Source of the DNA: an uncultured Paracoccaceae bacterium
Lineage (GTDB): Bacteria > Pseudomonadota > Alphaproteobacteria > Rhodobacterales > Rhodobacteraceae
Assembly (NCBI GenBank): GCA_947498415.1
Contig: CANMKB010000002.1
Coordinates: forward strand, 620,001-684,000
Direction: 5' to 3'
Length of the DNA stretch: 64,000 nt
The position numbers and the translations under genes are program-made. The first letter of the stretch is position 1. Each line of letters begins with the position of its first letter. The notes below the pieces were generated by a model. It saw only the letters and a list, made by a program, of their open reading frames with translations, was not told the DNA's origin and ran no database searches. Below, in pieces: positions 24,487 to 34,259 of this stretch.

Positions 24487-25710
24487 CTAAACGGTTTTAC
24501 CCTTAGTTTCAAGGCCCAAATGCCCGCTTTTGGCAAGGTATGCGGGTGTTTGTCGTGTCAAAAGACCAGACATGTCGACATCAGCATCCATGGCCATGAC
24601 TGGGATATCTGGATTCGGGCCGGCAACCGCGATCATCGGTTTGGCATTTTTACGATGCCGCTCAGCCCATTTCGTGAGCCTTTTACCCTCTTGAATGGCC
24701 CTGACCGGGCGCTCATTTTGCATATCAACATCAGGGGCAATTGTTTTCCCAGTGGCCTGCAATGTCTGGATCGCTTGGTCGGCCAAAAGTAATGTCTCCG
24801 CCGCGACCCCTTCTGCATTCACCAGTTCATGGCGTGCACACATGATATGCGCATAAGTTGCCGGTGGGCCGATGTCTTGCTGCGCAATGCCGGGAAACCC
24901 TAGCAATTGAATCGCGGGCACCAAGACATCTTCTGTATCAAACATACGCGCCGCAATCGCAGAACGGATCAGAATGCGGTGCTGAGGTGATACTTTGAGC
25001 GTGCGCTTGGGCAGACCATTGCCCAATGCCCCGGGTGCAATGGTGATTGGCGCAGAAACCCTAGTGGTATGCTGAACCTCCCAAAAATCCATCCATCGGA
25101 TTTTTTGCACGCCTCGATCAAGGGTCATCACCTCATCCCCGATATGCAACTGCTCGATCGCGGTAGGGCCACCCGGTGTTTGAATACACGTGCCAACATG
25201 AAAGCAAACCACGGTTGAATCACTTGATGCAGACGTCCAGATGCCGCTGTAGCCATCCCCAACGACATGGGAAATCGTGACTTCAGAAACATCATAGCCG
25301 TTGGGCAGTTTGACAAAAGTGTCACCGTTCTGCGTTTGATACACACTCATCGTGACGCTGTGCGTATTCCCATCCCCATCGGTGATGGTACCTGCAAACC
25401 GAGCCTCAGAATCCAAGCCAGACGACACCTCTCCATTGCCAACGTCATATGTGAAATCGTCAGGCGTTCGGCCGTAATCATCGTCGTAGGCATAGCCATT
25501 ACCCGAATTCGATGAGATATCCACCTCAACATTCTGCATATCGCCCGCAGAATACGAACCTGTCACGGCCCCTTCGTTATCGATGGTTGAATTAGATTCA
25601 CTCACATCCATGTCGGCGTAATTGCCGATGTAAATCAATGTTCCCAATGCAACCTCCAGAACCAACGTCACGCAAAGGGTTGATGAAATTCGTTTGGAAA
25701 CACTGAACAA
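24487..25710 (-). CDS. Hint-domain protein
   Basis: This 407-residue protein contains a Hint (hedgehog/intein) domain of the roseobacter type at about residues 168-320: CFHVGTCIQTPGGPTAIEQL, GDEVMTLDRGVQKIRWMDF and VSPQHRILI, with the Cys that starts the domain at about 168 and the HRILI block containing the catalytic His. The N-terminal region starts with a hydrophobic segment (TLCVTLVLEVALGTLIYIG) and continues as an Asp/Ser/Gly-rich, Ca-binding-like beta region. In marine alphaproteobacteria such proteins are secreted or surface proteins, the Hint unit perhaps self-cleaving. The C-terminal 90 residues are not recognised. The start codon is uncertain by a few residues. Confidence 0.8.
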   Translation of the reverse strand: MFSVSKRISSTLCVTLVLEVALGTLIYIGNYADMDVSESNSTIDNEGAVTGSYSAGDMQNVEVDISSNSGNGYAYDDDYGRTPDDFTYDVGNGEVSSGLDSEARFAGTITDGDGNTHSVTMSVYQTQNGDTFVKLPNGYDVSEVTISHVVGDGYSGIWTSASSDSTVVCFHVGTCIQTPGGPTAIEQLHIGDEVMTLDRGVQKIRWMDFWEVQHTTRVSAPITIAPGALGNGLPKRTLKVSPQHRILIRSAIAARMFDTEDVLVPAIQLLGFPGIAQQDIGPPATYAHIMCARHELVNAEGVAAETLLLADQAIQTLQATGKTIAPDVDMQNERPVRAIQEGKRLTKWAERHRKNAKPMIAVAGPNPDIPVMAMDADVDMSGLLTRQTPAYLAKSGHLGLETKGKTV

Positions 25711-25762
25711 ACTGCCATAAGTTCTCTAGAATTAACTCAAATTTTTAACAACTGGTTCAGTG

Positions 25763-26188
25763 ATGACCGCACTCGACATCCAATTTATCTCTGCCGAAGA
25801 CACTTTGCCCATCCGCCAAGCGATCTTATGGCCTAATCACCCCATTGAGGTCAGCAAAATCGATGGAGACGCATTGGCGACCCACTTCGGAGGATACATC
25901 GATGCACATCTCGTCGGCGTCGCGTCCTTGTTCCAAGACGACACAGGATTTCGCCTGCGAAAGTTTGCGGTGGATCAAGCCTATCAAGGGCAAGGTATTG
26001 GCCGTAAGATGTTGATACATATGCAAGAATGGGCGTGGCAACAAAATGCAGGCCAGCTTTGGTTTGATGCACGCCAGTCTGCCCAATTGTTCTATCAATC
26101 TTTAGGATTTGAAGTCACAAGTGGGCAGTTCCTTAAGCGCAACATCCCCTATGTGAAAATGTCACGCAAACACCCAGACCCATCCTAG
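25763..26188 (+). CDS. GNAT-family N-acetyltransferase
   Basis: The 141-residue protein has the GNAT acetyl-CoA fold: the pyrophosphate-binding signature [14 protein letters not shown] at about residues 75-88, preceded by the strand FRLRKFAVD and followed by a beta-alpha-beta with [18 protein letters not shown]. The substrate is unknown. ATG 25763 is preferred to the GTG one codon upstream. It is divergent from the Hint gene across 52 bp and overlaps cmk by 4 bp at its tail. It is not part of the cmk-rpsA unit. Confidence 0.9.
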   Translation: MTALDIQFISAEDTLPIRQAILWPNHPIEVSKIDGDALATHFGGYIDAHLVGVASLFQDDTGFRLRKFAVDQAYQGQGIGRKMLIHMQEWAWQQNAGQLWFDARQSAQLFYQSLGFEVTSGQFLKRNIPYVKMSRKHPDPS

Positions 26189-26793
26189 CCCTTACGCGCA
26201 TCAATCGCGGCAACGGCCGCTGCAATCGCAGCCTCAATACCCAGATCAGAGGTATCAATCAAAACGGCGTCCTCTGCAGGTTTAAGAGGCGCCTCTGCAC
26301 GATTCATATCACGCGCGTCACGCGCTTTGACATCTTCAAGCACTGCTTCGCGTGTCACATCGTGCCCGTTTTGAGACAACTCTAAATACCGACGCGCTGC
26401 ACGAACCTCGGCACTGGCTGTGACAAACAGCTTGGCCTCAGCCCGTGGGCATATCACTGTTCCAATATCGCGCCCATCCAAGACCGCCCCACCAGAACGA
26501 CGTGCAAACGCGATTTGAAAATCCACAAGCGCGGCACGAACGTCAGCCAATACCGCCACCTTGGATGCAGCTTGTGCAACCTCAGGTGTGCGTAAATCTG
26601 ATGCTGTCAGATCTTCGGCGGTCAGCGTGATCGCGGCCTCTAACACATCTATGCCAGCCAAGGTTTTTGCCCCAACCGCACGATACAACAATCCGGTATC
26701 TAGGTGCGCGAACCCATAATGGGCCGCCACAGCTTTAGAGATTGTGCCTTTTCCAGCGGCGGCTGGTCCGTCAATTGCGATGGTAAACTGCAT
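26185..26793 (-). CDS. cmk: Cytidylate kinase
   Basis: Cmk phosphorylates CMP and dCMP. The 202-residue enzyme has the P-loop [12 protein letters not shown] at residues 9-20, the CMP-binding YRAVGAK and [11 protein letters not shown] (about 100), the lid arginines ([19 protein letters not shown]) and [16 protein letters not shown]. It lies close to the normal bacterial length. The gene is followed by a GNAT gene in convergent orientation and a Hint gene, which separate it from rpsA. Confidence 0.96.
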   Translation of the reverse strand: MQFTIAIDGPAAAGKGTISKAVAAHYGFAHLDTGLLYRAVGAKTLAGIDVLEAAITLTAEDLTASDLRTPEVAQAASKVAVLADVRAALVDFQIAFARRSGGAVLDGRDIGTVICPRAEAKLFVTASAEVRAARRYLELSQNGHDVTREAVLEDVKARDARDMNRAEAPLKPAEDAVLIDTSDLGIEAAIAAAVAAIDARKG

Positions 26794-26855
26794 GTCACGC
26801 CTTTGTCTGTAATGGCTGCACTATTGGCCATCTCAAACCTCGGGTGCAACCCCAA

Positions 26856-27374
26856 TCATGCGCCGCGAAACGACCAACCTTTGACCCAAAGCGCACGCAT
26901 AAATCCAAACAACAGCACAATGGCCAACGCCGCCAAAGACCAGAACTTTAACAAGGTCCACATCTCGGCCCCGGCAATCATGACAGGGTCCACCTGCCCA
27001 ATTGGGGCACGCAAGAGTTCAGCCACCATTTTATTTTCAAAAAAATCAAAGGACGTCGCCATCAAAATCGGAAACATCAAGATCGTTGCTGTGCGCGCGC
27101 GATACATCAACCGTGTTGCCAACATCACGGTGATCGCCAAAGACACCGGGAACAGCAGATCTAAACGGTGATGGACGTTGAGGTAAAAGACGCGACCGTC
27201 GTCCGAGAGGCTTTGCAAAAAATACTGAGCGTCCGCCTGACTATATCCCGTGACACGCAGATCAAACGGCCGCAGCCCGCCCGCCGACTGCGCAATATGC
27301 GGCAGCGACCAGACAAACACCAAACCAGCAAAAATGAGCGTCACCAACAGGCTCAGCCCTAACCATCGCACCAT
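26856..27374 (-). CDS. Inner-membrane protein of unknown function
   Basis: The 172-residue protein has four hydrophobic segments at roughly residues 5-23, 65-85, 92-110 and 132-155, with a periplasmic loop carrying GRVFYLNVHHRLDL. I do not recognise a functional family. ATG 27374 (MVRWLGLSLL) is preferred; an upstream extension from 27437 would add a polar stretch not expected before the first membrane segment. It sits between cmk and aroA in the same direction; function unknown. Confidence 0.65.
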   Translation of the reverse strand: MVRWLGLSLLVTLIFAGLVFVWSLPHIAQSAGGLRPFDLRVTGYSQADAQYFLQSLSDDGRVFYLNVHHRLDLLFPVSLAITVMLATRLMYRARTATILMFPILMATSFDFFENKMVAELLRAPIGQVDPVMIAGAEMWTLLKFWSLAALAIVLLFGFMRALWVKGWSFRGA

Positions 27375-27537
27375 TGGGACGCCCCTCCTCGACCCGTTAT
27401 ACGTCTGGCCAACATAGGGTTGGCCCGCCAAAATCATGACAAAAGCAGCGAAAAAATCAAGTTCCAGGGGGGAAAGCAGCGACGGCGGCGCAATCTAATG
27501 CCCCGCCGCCCTTCATAATCATTTGAATTGCTTAGAC

Positions 27538-28884
27538 TTAAGTCCGCACAACCTCTGCGCCCAATTCCGCCATCAACCCCTCAAAAATCGGGAAGGAGGT
27601 CGCGATCGGGCCGCCATCATCAAGGGAAACTGGGTTTTGCGCTGCCATGCCCATCACCATAAAGCTCATGGCAATGCGGTGATCCAGATGGCTTTGACAG
27701 GTTGCGCCCCCCGGAACATTTCCGTGGCCTAGACCTTTGACAATCCACCAATCCTCACCTTCATCAACCTCAACGCCATTGGCACGCAAACCCGTTGCCA
27801 TTGCTTCGATCCGGTCAGATTCTTTAACGCGCAGCTCTTTTACGCCCTTCATGACAGTCTCGCCCTCAGCAAAAGAGGCAACAACAGAAAGCACAGGGTA
27901 TTCATCAATCATGCTCGCCGCACGTGCAGGATCAACCGCAATGCCTTTCAGGTTCGGCGAGAACTTAGCCCGCAGATCCGCCACAGGTTCACCACCCTCT
28001 TCACGCTCGTTCTCATAGGTCAAATCCGCCCCCATTTCTCGCAGGGTTGTAAACAAGCCCGCACGTGTTGGGTTCAGACCAATATTTGGCACCAGCACAT
28101 CAGACCCCGGCGTGATGATTGCCGCGCAAACTGGGAAGGCCGCTGACGATGGATCACGCGGCACAACAATGGTTTGCGCTTTCAATTCTGGCTGACCGGT
28201 TAAGGTAATCACACGGCCCTCGTCGGTTTCTTCAACCGTAAGCTCTGCTCCAAAACCTACCAGCATACGTTCGGTGTGGTCGCGCGTGGCTTCTTTTTCA
28301 ATCACAACTGTCTGGCCCGGCGCATTCAAGCCCGCCAGCAACACAGCAGATTTCACCTGTGCAGACGGCATCGGCACCTCATAACGCACCGGGGTTGGCT
28401 CTGCCGCCCCCACAATTGTCATCGGCAAACGTCCACCTGAACGGCCAACAGACTGCGCACCAAACAGCGCGATCGGGTCTGTCACCCGTGCCATCGGACG
28501 CTTGTTCAAAGACGCATCCCCGGTAAAGGTCGCGGAAATCCCTGTCGTTGCCATGCAGCCCATGATCAAACGCACACCAGTGCCAGAGTTGCCGCAATCG
28601 ATCACGTTGTCAGGCTCTGCAAAGCCGCCAACGCCAACACCATGCACCGTCCATGATCCACCGCCATGCTCGATCACCTCTGCACCAAAGGCCCGCATCG
28701 CCTTGGCTGTATCCAAAACATCTTCACCTTCCAGCAGTCCGGTGATCTTTGTTTCACCGACGGCCAAAGCGCCAAGGATCAAAGAGCGGTGGGAGATAGA
28801 TTTGTCACCGGGAACATGCGCCTCTCCTTTAAGGGGGCCGCATGGGCGGGACGTCATTGGAATTGGGGTGCCGTGGCCTGACAT
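27538..28884 (-). CDS. aroA: 5-enolpyruvylshikimate-3-phosphate synthase
   Basis: AroA makes EPSP from shikimate 3-phosphate and PEP in aromatic amino acid synthesis. From ATG 28884 the protein has 448 residues. Both family signatures are present: [10 protein letters not shown] (about 26-35) and the GNSGTGVRL region at about 97-105, plus the C-terminal [15 protein letters not shown] and [11 protein letters not shown]. The N-terminal motif GDKSISHR and the LxxxGxS spacing point to the class II-type bacterial enzyme; a firm class call would need alignment. It is preceded by a gap that holds only short repeats and the uspA terminator. Confidence 0.97.
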   Translation of the reverse strand: MSGHGTPIPMTSRPCGPLKGEAHVPGDKSISHRSLILGALAVGETKITGLLEGEDVLDTAKAMRAFGAEVIEHGGGSWTVHGVGVGGFAEPDNVIDCGNSGTGVRLIMGCMATTGISATFTGDASLNKRPMARVTDPIALFGAQSVGRSGGRLPMTIVGAAEPTPVRYEVPMPSAQVKSAVLLAGLNAPGQTVVIEKEATRDHTERMLVGFGAELTVEETDEGRVITLTGQPELKAQTIVVPRDPSSAAFPVCAAIITPGSDVLVPNIGLNPTRAGLFTTLREMGADLTYENEREEGGEPVADLRAKFSPNLKGIAVDPARAASMIDEYPVLSVVASFAEGETVMKGVKELRVKESDRIEAMATGLRANGVEVDEGEDWWIVKGLGHGNVPGGATCQSHLDHRIAMSFMVMGMAAQNPVSLDDGGPIATSFPIFEGLMAELGAEVVRT

Positions 28885-29069
28885 GGATGCATTCCTCACA
28901 TTTCTTGGCCAAGGCTGTTAGCGCAGAAGCTGCCCAAGGTCCATGGCTCAGTCGCCCTCATAGCCACAAACCGTACCGCGCGCCCTTCATCTTTCTAAAA
29001 ATACTCTGGGGTGAGATGGGAAACCGCAGGTTTCACAGCGAGGGGCAAAGCCCCTGTTCACAACGAAAT
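28885..29069. other. Non-coding gap between aroA and the uspA terminator
   Basis: No CDS is supported here. The stretch CTTTCTAAAAATACTCTGGGG (28989-29010) and GGGGCAAAGCCCC (29043-29055) resemble the short intergenic repeats common in roseobacter genomes; their function is unknown. The aroA promoter must lie in the same region. Confidence 0.4.
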
Positions 29070-29091
29070 GGGGCCCCGCAGGGCCCCAAAA
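29069..29091 (-). terminator. Terminator of the uspA-TRAP operon
   Basis: GGGGCCC-CGCA-GGGCCCC forms a 7-bp GC stem with a four-base loop, 21 bp beyond the uspA stop codon on the minus strand. The T-run is short (ATTTCG), so termination may be partial. Confidence 0.65.
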
Positions 29092-29111
29092 ATGATCCGT
29101 AAGCTCTCAAA

Positions 29112-29540
29112 CTAGTCCCGAACAACCAAAACCGATTGCTTCGCATGTCGCGCAATGCGCGCCGCATTGGGGCCAATCAGATAATCCTTCAGCTGAGACT
29201 TATGTGCCCCAACCACAATGACATCTGCATTATGGCTCTCTGCTTCTTTCAACACCTGCTCATAGACAGTGCCCTGATCAATCGAGAGCGTGACCTTTGC
29301 AACCCCCTCAAATCGGCCATCTGCCCATTGCGTCAGCGCTTTGTTGGCTTCTTCCAGCATTTGCTTGTTGTGATCCTTTGTAAAAAACACCCCAACAACC
29401 GCCATGCCAAAGTCAGGCACCACATTCATCACGTGCAATGAAGCCCCCTGGGCTTTCGCCAGTTCCAAGGCCCGTTCCGCCGGGCGCTCAGCGCCCTTTG
29501 GATCATTTACGTCGACCGCAAGTACAATAGTGTTCGCCAT
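29112..29540 (-). CDS. Universal stress protein A family
   Basis: The 142-residue protein has the UspA fold with the ATP-binding pattern in the last 40 residues (VVGAHKSQLKDYLIGPNAAR, near GxxxG-9xG-S/T) and the N-terminal TIVLAVDVNDPKG strand. ATG 29540 is the true start; the ORF extension upstream runs into the transporter gene. It lies 10 bp after the TRAP permease stop, in the same direction, so it is co-transcribed with the transporter, an association seen in other TRAP loci, where a UspA protein may regulate transport. Confidence 0.92.
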   Translation of the reverse strand: MANTIVLAVDVNDPKGAERPAERALELAKAQGASLHVMNVVPDFGMAVVGVFFTKDHNKQMLEEANKALTQWADGRFEGVAKVTLSIDQGTVYEQVLKEAESHNADVIVVGAHKSQLKDYLIGPNAARIARHAKQSVLVVRD

Positions 29541-29550
29541 CTTGGCCTCC

Positions 29551-32184
29551 TTAGAAAGCAGGTTGCGTTGCACGACGGCGCTGGATCAACACCAGACCGG
29601 CAAGCAACAGGAACGCAGGCAAAAAGAAGATTTCCTTGGGCATCCGGTCGTTTTCAACTTGAACCGTCGCCACAGTGACGGGTGTGTCACCGTAGAAATC
29701 ATACTCATTGCCCAATGTCTCAAAGTAAGTCGTTCCGGGGAACGGCTCTTCCATGAGCAATTGACCGCCCTCTTCCAACAAGGTCAAGCCCTGCTCCGAC
29801 AAAGCGGTCTCTGCATCTCCGGCAATGGCAGGCACCACCACAGTTGTGGTGCGTGTTTCACCTGTGTCAAAATCCGGACCTGAGACAATCAAACGCAAGT
29901 CACTTCCGGTTTCCTGCTGCCCCATAAGCTCCATGGCAACAGGGCCCGACGCCGACGCGTATTTCTCAGATACTTGATCCAAGAAGTAGTCCGGACGGAA
30001 CAGCATAAAGGCAATCACCAGCAACACCGCACTTTCCCATTTACGGGACTTTGCGATGAAGTAGCCTTGGGTTGCGGCTGCAAACAACAGCATCGCCACT
30101 AGCGCCACAAAGAACACCACAATCGCTTTGCCCAACCCCACATCAATCAACAAAAGATCGGTGTTGAAGATAAAGAGGAACGGCAAAAGTGCTGTGCGAA
30201 TGTCATAGGCAAAGCCTTGAATACCCGTCTTAATCGGATCACCTCGCGAAATCGCCGCCGCCGCATAGGCGGCAAGGCCCACCGGGGGGGTGTCATCCGC
30301 CAAGATCCCAAAGTAAAAGACGAACATGTGCACCGCGATCAGTGGCACAACCAGACCAGATTGCGCACCGACGGTGACAATCACAGGCGCCATCAACGAG
30401 CTTACAACAATGTAGTTCGCGGTTGTTGGCAGCCCCATACCCAGAACAAGGCTAAGCACCGCGACCAAGAACAGCAAGACCATCAAATTTCCGCCCGAGA
30501 TCACTTCGATCACCTGACCAATCACTTGGTGCGCACCGGTCAAACTAATGGTCCCTACAATGATCCCCGCAGCCCCCGTTGCCACGCCGATCCCGATCAT
30601 ATTGCGTGCGCCCATGATCAAACCTTGTACAAAGTCCCCCCAGCCTGCACGCGTTTCCGCCATGAAATCGCTATTGCGGAAGAACGCCTTGAGCGGGCGA
30701 TGGGTCAGCGCGATGATGATCATAAAGATCGTGGCCCAAAAGGCCGACAGCGCAGGTGAAAGCCGCTCTAAACTTTCAGTGCGCACCATCAGGTTCCACA
30801 CCAAGATAAAGATCGGCAAGGCATAATAGGCACCGCCCAACAAGGTCGGCGTCAAACGTGGTGCCTCTGGCACGGGTGCGTTGGGATCGTCCACTTCGAT
30901 GTCTGGATAACGTGCGGCCACGGCCACCAGCACAACATACAACACTGCCACGATCGCAAGCGCGGCATAGATACTGTCGCCCATCACAGGATCAAGCAAG
31001 GCACGCACACCGACCATCAGGAATGTCGCGACGCCAAGGAAGATAAAGCCCGACAAGAACAGGATCATGATCATCAGAACGTTGATCTTACGACCTTGTT
31101 TCTTCAGACCTTCCAGCCCCATCTTCAGGCTTTCCAGATGCACAATGTACAATAGCGCGATGTAAGAAATCACCGCGGGTAAGAACGCATGTTTGACCAC
31201 GTCGATGTAGGGAATATTCACATACTCCACCATCAAGAACGCAGCAGCCCCCATAACCGGCGGCGTCAACTGCCCATTGGTGGACGACGCCACTTCGACC
31301 GCGCCCGCCTTTTCAGCCGGAAAACCGATGCGTTTCATCAATGGAATGGTGAATGTGCCTGTGGTCACGGTGTTCGCGATAGAAGATCCAGAAATCATAC
31401 CGGTCATCATCGAGGACAAAACAGAGGCTTTTGCTGGCCCGCCACGCAAGGCGCCCAGCATAGCGATTGCAACTTTGATAAACCAGTTGCCGCCCCCTGC
31501 CCGGTCGAGCAATGCACCAAACAGAACAAACAAAAAGATCATTGTGGTGGACACGCCCAGCGCAACACCAAAGACCCCTTCGGTCTGCATCCAGTAATGC
31601 CCCAAGGCCTTAAACATCGAGGCGCCACCGTAGTTGGTGATCTCACGCACCCAAGCGGAATTGCCGCCAAAGAAGGCAAACAGAACAAAGGCGCTGGCGA
31701 TAATGACCAAAGGTAGACCCAGCGAACGATACACACTGATCAACAGCACACCCATGCCAATGGCCGACATGGTGATGTCTGTGGGTGTCCAAAGACCTGG
31801 GCGATCTGCAATCTGATAGCGGAAGACGATCAGGTACAAACAGGCCCCGACGCCCAATGCGATCAACCCCCAGTCATAGAGAGGGATGCGATCCCGAGGA
31901 GAGCCTTTGAACAGCGGAAAGGCCAATGTGGCCAAAGCAATCGCAAAGGCCAAATGCACAAATCGTGCTTGGGCTGCGATGTTGGCGAAATCGGAAAATC
32001 CGGTGAGCTGCGCCATGATGCCAGGCATCTTAGACGCGATATAAAGTTGGAATAGCGACCAAATGATACAGGTCGCGATGATGATACGTCCCTGAATTCC
32101 GGCTGGGTTTCGTGCCCCTGTATCCGCTTCTGCAACCATTGCGTCCGCGGCGGCAGTCCCATCTGTTTGATGATCTTGTGCCAT
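29551..32184 (-). CDS. TRAP transporter fused permease (DctQ-DctM fusion, TAXI type)
   Basis: The 877-residue membrane protein fuses the small 4-TM DctQ-like half (about residues 25-200) and the 12-TM DctM half (about 200-690), typical of TAXI-TRAP systems. Family signals include a GMISGSSIANTVTTG segment at about 270 and a second one, GMGLPTTANYIVVSS, at about 560. The C-terminal 200 residues form an extra hydrophobic and periplasmic domain of DUF3394 type. It works with the solute-binding protein encoded upstream and a sodium gradient. It is followed 10 bp later by uspA. Confidence 0.95.
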   Translation of the reverse strand: MAQDHQTDGTAAADAMVAEADTGARNPAGIQGRIIIATCIIWSLFQLYIASKMPGIMAQLTGFSDFANIAAQARFVHLAFAIALATLAFPLFKGSPRDRIPLYDWGLIALGVGACLYLIVFRYQIADRPGLWTPTDITMSAIGMGVLLISVYRSLGLPLVIIASAFVLFAFFGGNSAWVREITNYGGASMFKALGHYWMQTEGVFGVALGVSTTMIFLFVLFGALLDRAGGGNWFIKVAIAMLGALRGGPAKASVLSSMMTGMISGSSIANTVTTGTFTIPLMKRIGFPAEKAGAVEVASSTNGQLTPPVMGAAAFLMVEYVNIPYIDVVKHAFLPAVISYIALLYIVHLESLKMGLEGLKKQGRKINVLMIMILFLSGFIFLGVATFLMVGVRALLDPVMGDSIYAALAIVAVLYVVLVAVAARYPDIEVDDPNAPVPEAPRLTPTLLGGAYYALPIFILVWNLMVRTESLERLSPALSAFWATIFMIIIALTHRPLKAFFRNSDFMAETRAGWGDFVQGLIMGARNMIGIGVATGAAGIIVGTISLTGAHQVIGQVIEVISGGNLMVLLFLVAVLSLVLGMGLPTTANYIVVSSLMAPVIVTVGAQSGLVVPLIAVHMFVFYFGILADDTPPVGLAAYAAAAISRGDPIKTGIQGFAYDIRTALLPFLFIFNTDLLLIDVGLGKAIVVFFVALVAMLLFAAATQGYFIAKSRKWESAVLLVIAFMLFRPDYFLDQVSEKYASASGPVAMELMGQQETGSDLRLIVSGPDFDTGETRTTTVVVPAIAGDAETALSEQGLTLLEEGGQLLMEEPFPGTTYFETLGNEYDFYGDTPVTVATVQVENDRMPKEIFFLPAFLLLAGLVLIQRRRATQPAF

Positions 32185-32263
32185 GAATTACCCCGTTTTA
32201 TGCAAATAGAGTGCGCCCCATGTTTCATGGACGCACTCTGGTTTCATGCTTTGAACAAAGCGG

Positions 32264-33229
32264 TTACTTCAGGCCCAGTTCCATATAGGCCTTGGCCGCA
32301 CCAGGGTGCAGTGGCGCAGAAAGACCGTCTTTGACCATTTCTTCTGGGTTCAGGTTTGCAAATGCAGGGTGCAGTTTGCGGAAGTCTTCGATGTTTTCCA
32401 TCACAGATTTCGCGACAACGTAAACCACATCGTCAGATACTTTTGCAGAAGTTACAAAAGTTGCGCCAACACCAAAGGTTTGTGTGTCAGAGTCAGAGCC
32501 TTTGTACATGCCCGCTGGGATCGTCGCTGTGCGGTAGAACGGGTTATCTGCAACCAGCTTGTCGATTTCGGCACCGCTGACAGAGACCAGTTGAACGTCA
32601 CATGTTGTGGTCGCTTCTTTGATCGCCGCTGCGGGGTGACCAATGGTGTAGATCATGGCGTCGATGTTGCCGTCGCAGATCTGCTTGGCCATTTCAGAGC
32701 CTTTGTATTCAGTGGCGAGCGCGAAATCATCCATGCCAACACCAAACGCGTCCATAACAACTTCCATGGTCGCACGTTGACCGGAACCTGGGTTACCGAC
32801 GTTTACACGCTTGCCTTTAAGGCCCATGAAATCTGTGATGCCGCTGTCGCTGCGCACGATCAGAGTGAATGGTTCTGGGTGTACAGAAAAGACTGCACGG
32901 ACATCAGGAAATGGGTTGTCAGAGAATTTGGAGGTGCCGTTATAGGCATGGTACTGCCAATCAGACTGCGCAACGCCGAATTCCAGCTCACCCGCTTTGA
33001 TGGTGTTGATGTTGTATACAGAGCCACCTGTGGACTCGACCGCGCAACGAATACCGTGCTCTTTGCGGCTTTTGTTCACCAGACGGCAAATCGCACCACC
33101 GGTTGGATAATATACGCCGGTCACACCACCGGTACCGATTGAAATAAATTCCTGAGCGGACGCCGCTCCAGAAAAAGTCATAGATGCAACAATGGCTGCA
33201 CCCGCTAGTTTAATCTTCGAAATCATCAT
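32264..33229 (-). CDS. TAXI-family TRAP solute-binding protein
   Basis: This 321-residue periplasmic protein has a signal peptide (cleavage after about ASAQ, residue 26) and the TAXI-family pattern: FISIGTGGVTGVYYPTGGAI at 28-47, RCAVESTGGSVYNINTI, GVAQSDWQYHAYNG, and a C-terminal HPGAAKAYMELG. It delivers the substrate to the fused permease 79 bp downstream. TAXI proteins are known to bind dicarboxylates, glutamate-like or other small organic acids; the actual ligand is unknown here. A strong GGGGAGAAC ribosome site precedes ATG 33229. Confidence 0.95.
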   Translation of the reverse strand: MMISKIKLAGAAIVASMTFSGAASAQEFISIGTGGVTGVYYPTGGAICRLVNKSRKEHGIRCAVESTGGSVYNINTIKAGELEFGVAQSDWQYHAYNGTSKFSDNPFPDVRAVFSVHPEPFTLIVRSDSGITDFMGLKGKRVNVGNPGSGQRATMEVVMDAFGVGMDDFALATEYKGSEMAKQICDGNIDAMIYTIGHPAAAIKEATTTCDVQLVSVSGAEIDKLVADNPFYRTATIPAGMYKGSDSDTQTFGVGATFVTSAKVSDDVVYVVAKSVMENIEDFRKLHPAFANLNPEEMVKDGLSAPLHPGAAKAYMELGLK

Positions 33230-33256
33230 GTTCTCCCCTTGATGAATCTCTTTTGG

Positions 33257-34123
33257 TCACTCTGCCCAGAAATCTCCTAGGCGTTTATTTCGGGCTTCAA
33301 CGTCCCGAATTTTTTGGCTTGCGTCATCGCCAGATTGGGCGACGAGCATAGCGATCATTGTTTCGACCAATGCCATCGTTGCAACATAGGACGAAAAGAA
33401 TTGCGGCGTATCAGAGGGAACAATGAACGAAAAGTCCCCGTAACGATTTGTGGGGCACACATGACTATCAGTGATGACGATCACTTGTGCGCGGGCTTCT
33501 TTGGCCATCTCTGCAGCAATCACAGCCCGCCGCGCATACGGCGTTTTCGTTACAATCATTAAGACATCCTGCGGCTTAAGGTCGGCAACAGTCGTCCCAA
33601 GCGCAGCCCCCATTCGGCCGGCAAGAGTCCAGTTACTGGTGAAAAACTGGGCGAGATAAGCCATGTATTCGGCTGCTCCAGTGGAACTAAAGGCACCAAA
33701 CAATACAACATTGCGGGCACGGGCCAGCGTATCAACTGCGGATTTCAAACGATCGCCATCGATCTTTTGCGCCATCTCGGTGACGTTTTGCACACAGGCG
33801 GCGGCATGGCGTTGCAACATCGTTTCTACGGCGCTTGGATCATCTTTCAGTTTTTGCGCACGATCCGAAAGCGAAAAGCCCCGATCGCCCATCGCGCCGC
33901 GGCAGATCTCACGAAGTTCTTCGTAGCTTTCAAAACCAAGGCTGCGCGCCAAACGAGAAAACGTTGCCGGAGACACGCTGCTGGCCGCAGAAACAGAGCG
34001 CAGCGACCGCGTTGCCACATCCAACTGATTGGCTACAACATAGTCAGCAGCGTCCTTAAGTTTCGCACTCAGCTCTGAATAGGACTCAGAAACAAGGTCC
34101 TCTATACGCACGTCAGCTTTCAC
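33257..34123 (-). CDS. MurR/RpiR-family regulator of the TRAP/BKACE locus
   Basis: The 288-residue protein has an N-terminal RpiR HTH (about 5-75: KLKDAADYVVANQLDVATRS, SVSPATFSRLARSLGFESY) and a C-terminal SIS sugar-binding-like domain (VVLFGAFSSTGAAEYMAYLA at about 135, VITDSHVCPTN). RpiR proteins usually sense a phosphosugar or other small ligand and repress catabolic genes. The start is GTG 34123 behind AAGGGAG, 5 bases away; an upstream GTG at 34141 lies inside an inverted repeat and is less likely. It is divergent from the BKACE/aminotransferase genes and lies 27 bp upstream of the TAXI gene, so one promoter region may control both arms. Confidence 0.93.
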   Translation of the reverse strand: MKADVRIEDLVSESYSELSAKLKDAADYVVANQLDVATRSLRSVSAASSVSPATFSRLARSLGFESYEELREICRGAMGDRGFSLSDRAQKLKDDPSAVETMLQRHAAACVQNVTEMAQKIDGDRLKSAVDTLARARNVVLFGAFSSTGAAEYMAYLAQFFTSNWTLAGRMGAALGTTVADLKPQDVLMIVTKTPYARRAVIAAEMAKEARAQVIVITDSHVCPTNRYGDFSFIVPSDTPQFFSSYVATMALVETMIAMLVAQSGDDASQKIRDVEARNKRLGDFWAE

Positions 34124-34139
34124 GAATCTCTCCCTTGAC

Positions 34140-34156
34140 ACGAATATTTCATTCGT
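34140..34156. promoter_or_regulatory. Inverted repeat in the RpiR/BKACE promoter region
   Basis: ACGAAT-ATTTC-ATTCGT is a perfect 6-bp inverted repeat close to the RpiR start. With the second repeat at 34175 it is a likely RpiR operator. Confidence 0.55.
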
Positions 34157-34174
34157 CTTATTTCAAGTCAACGA

Positions 34175-34192
34175 CTGAAACAAACGTTTCAG
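34175..34192. promoter_or_regulatory. CTGAAAC/GTTTCAG inverted repeat, candidate RpiR operator
   Basis: CTGAAAC-AAAC-GTTTCAG is a perfect 7-bp inverted repeat with a 4-bp spacer, 67 bp before the BKACE start. GAAA/TTTC half sites are common for RpiR-family proteins; binding is inferred. Confidence 0.6.
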
Positions 34193-34259
34193 ATTCGACA
34201 AAAACTGTCTCAACGTGATCGATACATTGGCGAATATGATGGTGAAGTGTGGGTAGATA

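Noticed and set aside
22800..24506. A 568-codon plus-strand frame opposite rpsA
   Set aside because: It is the reverse-strand shadow of a ribosomal protein gene with strong codon bias; the protein has no family pattern and rpsA is certain.
32306..33142. A 278-codon plus-strand frame opposite the TAXI gene
   Set aside because: It is antisense to a clear periplasmic binding protein with signal peptide; composition (many Cys, His, Phe) is that of a shadow.
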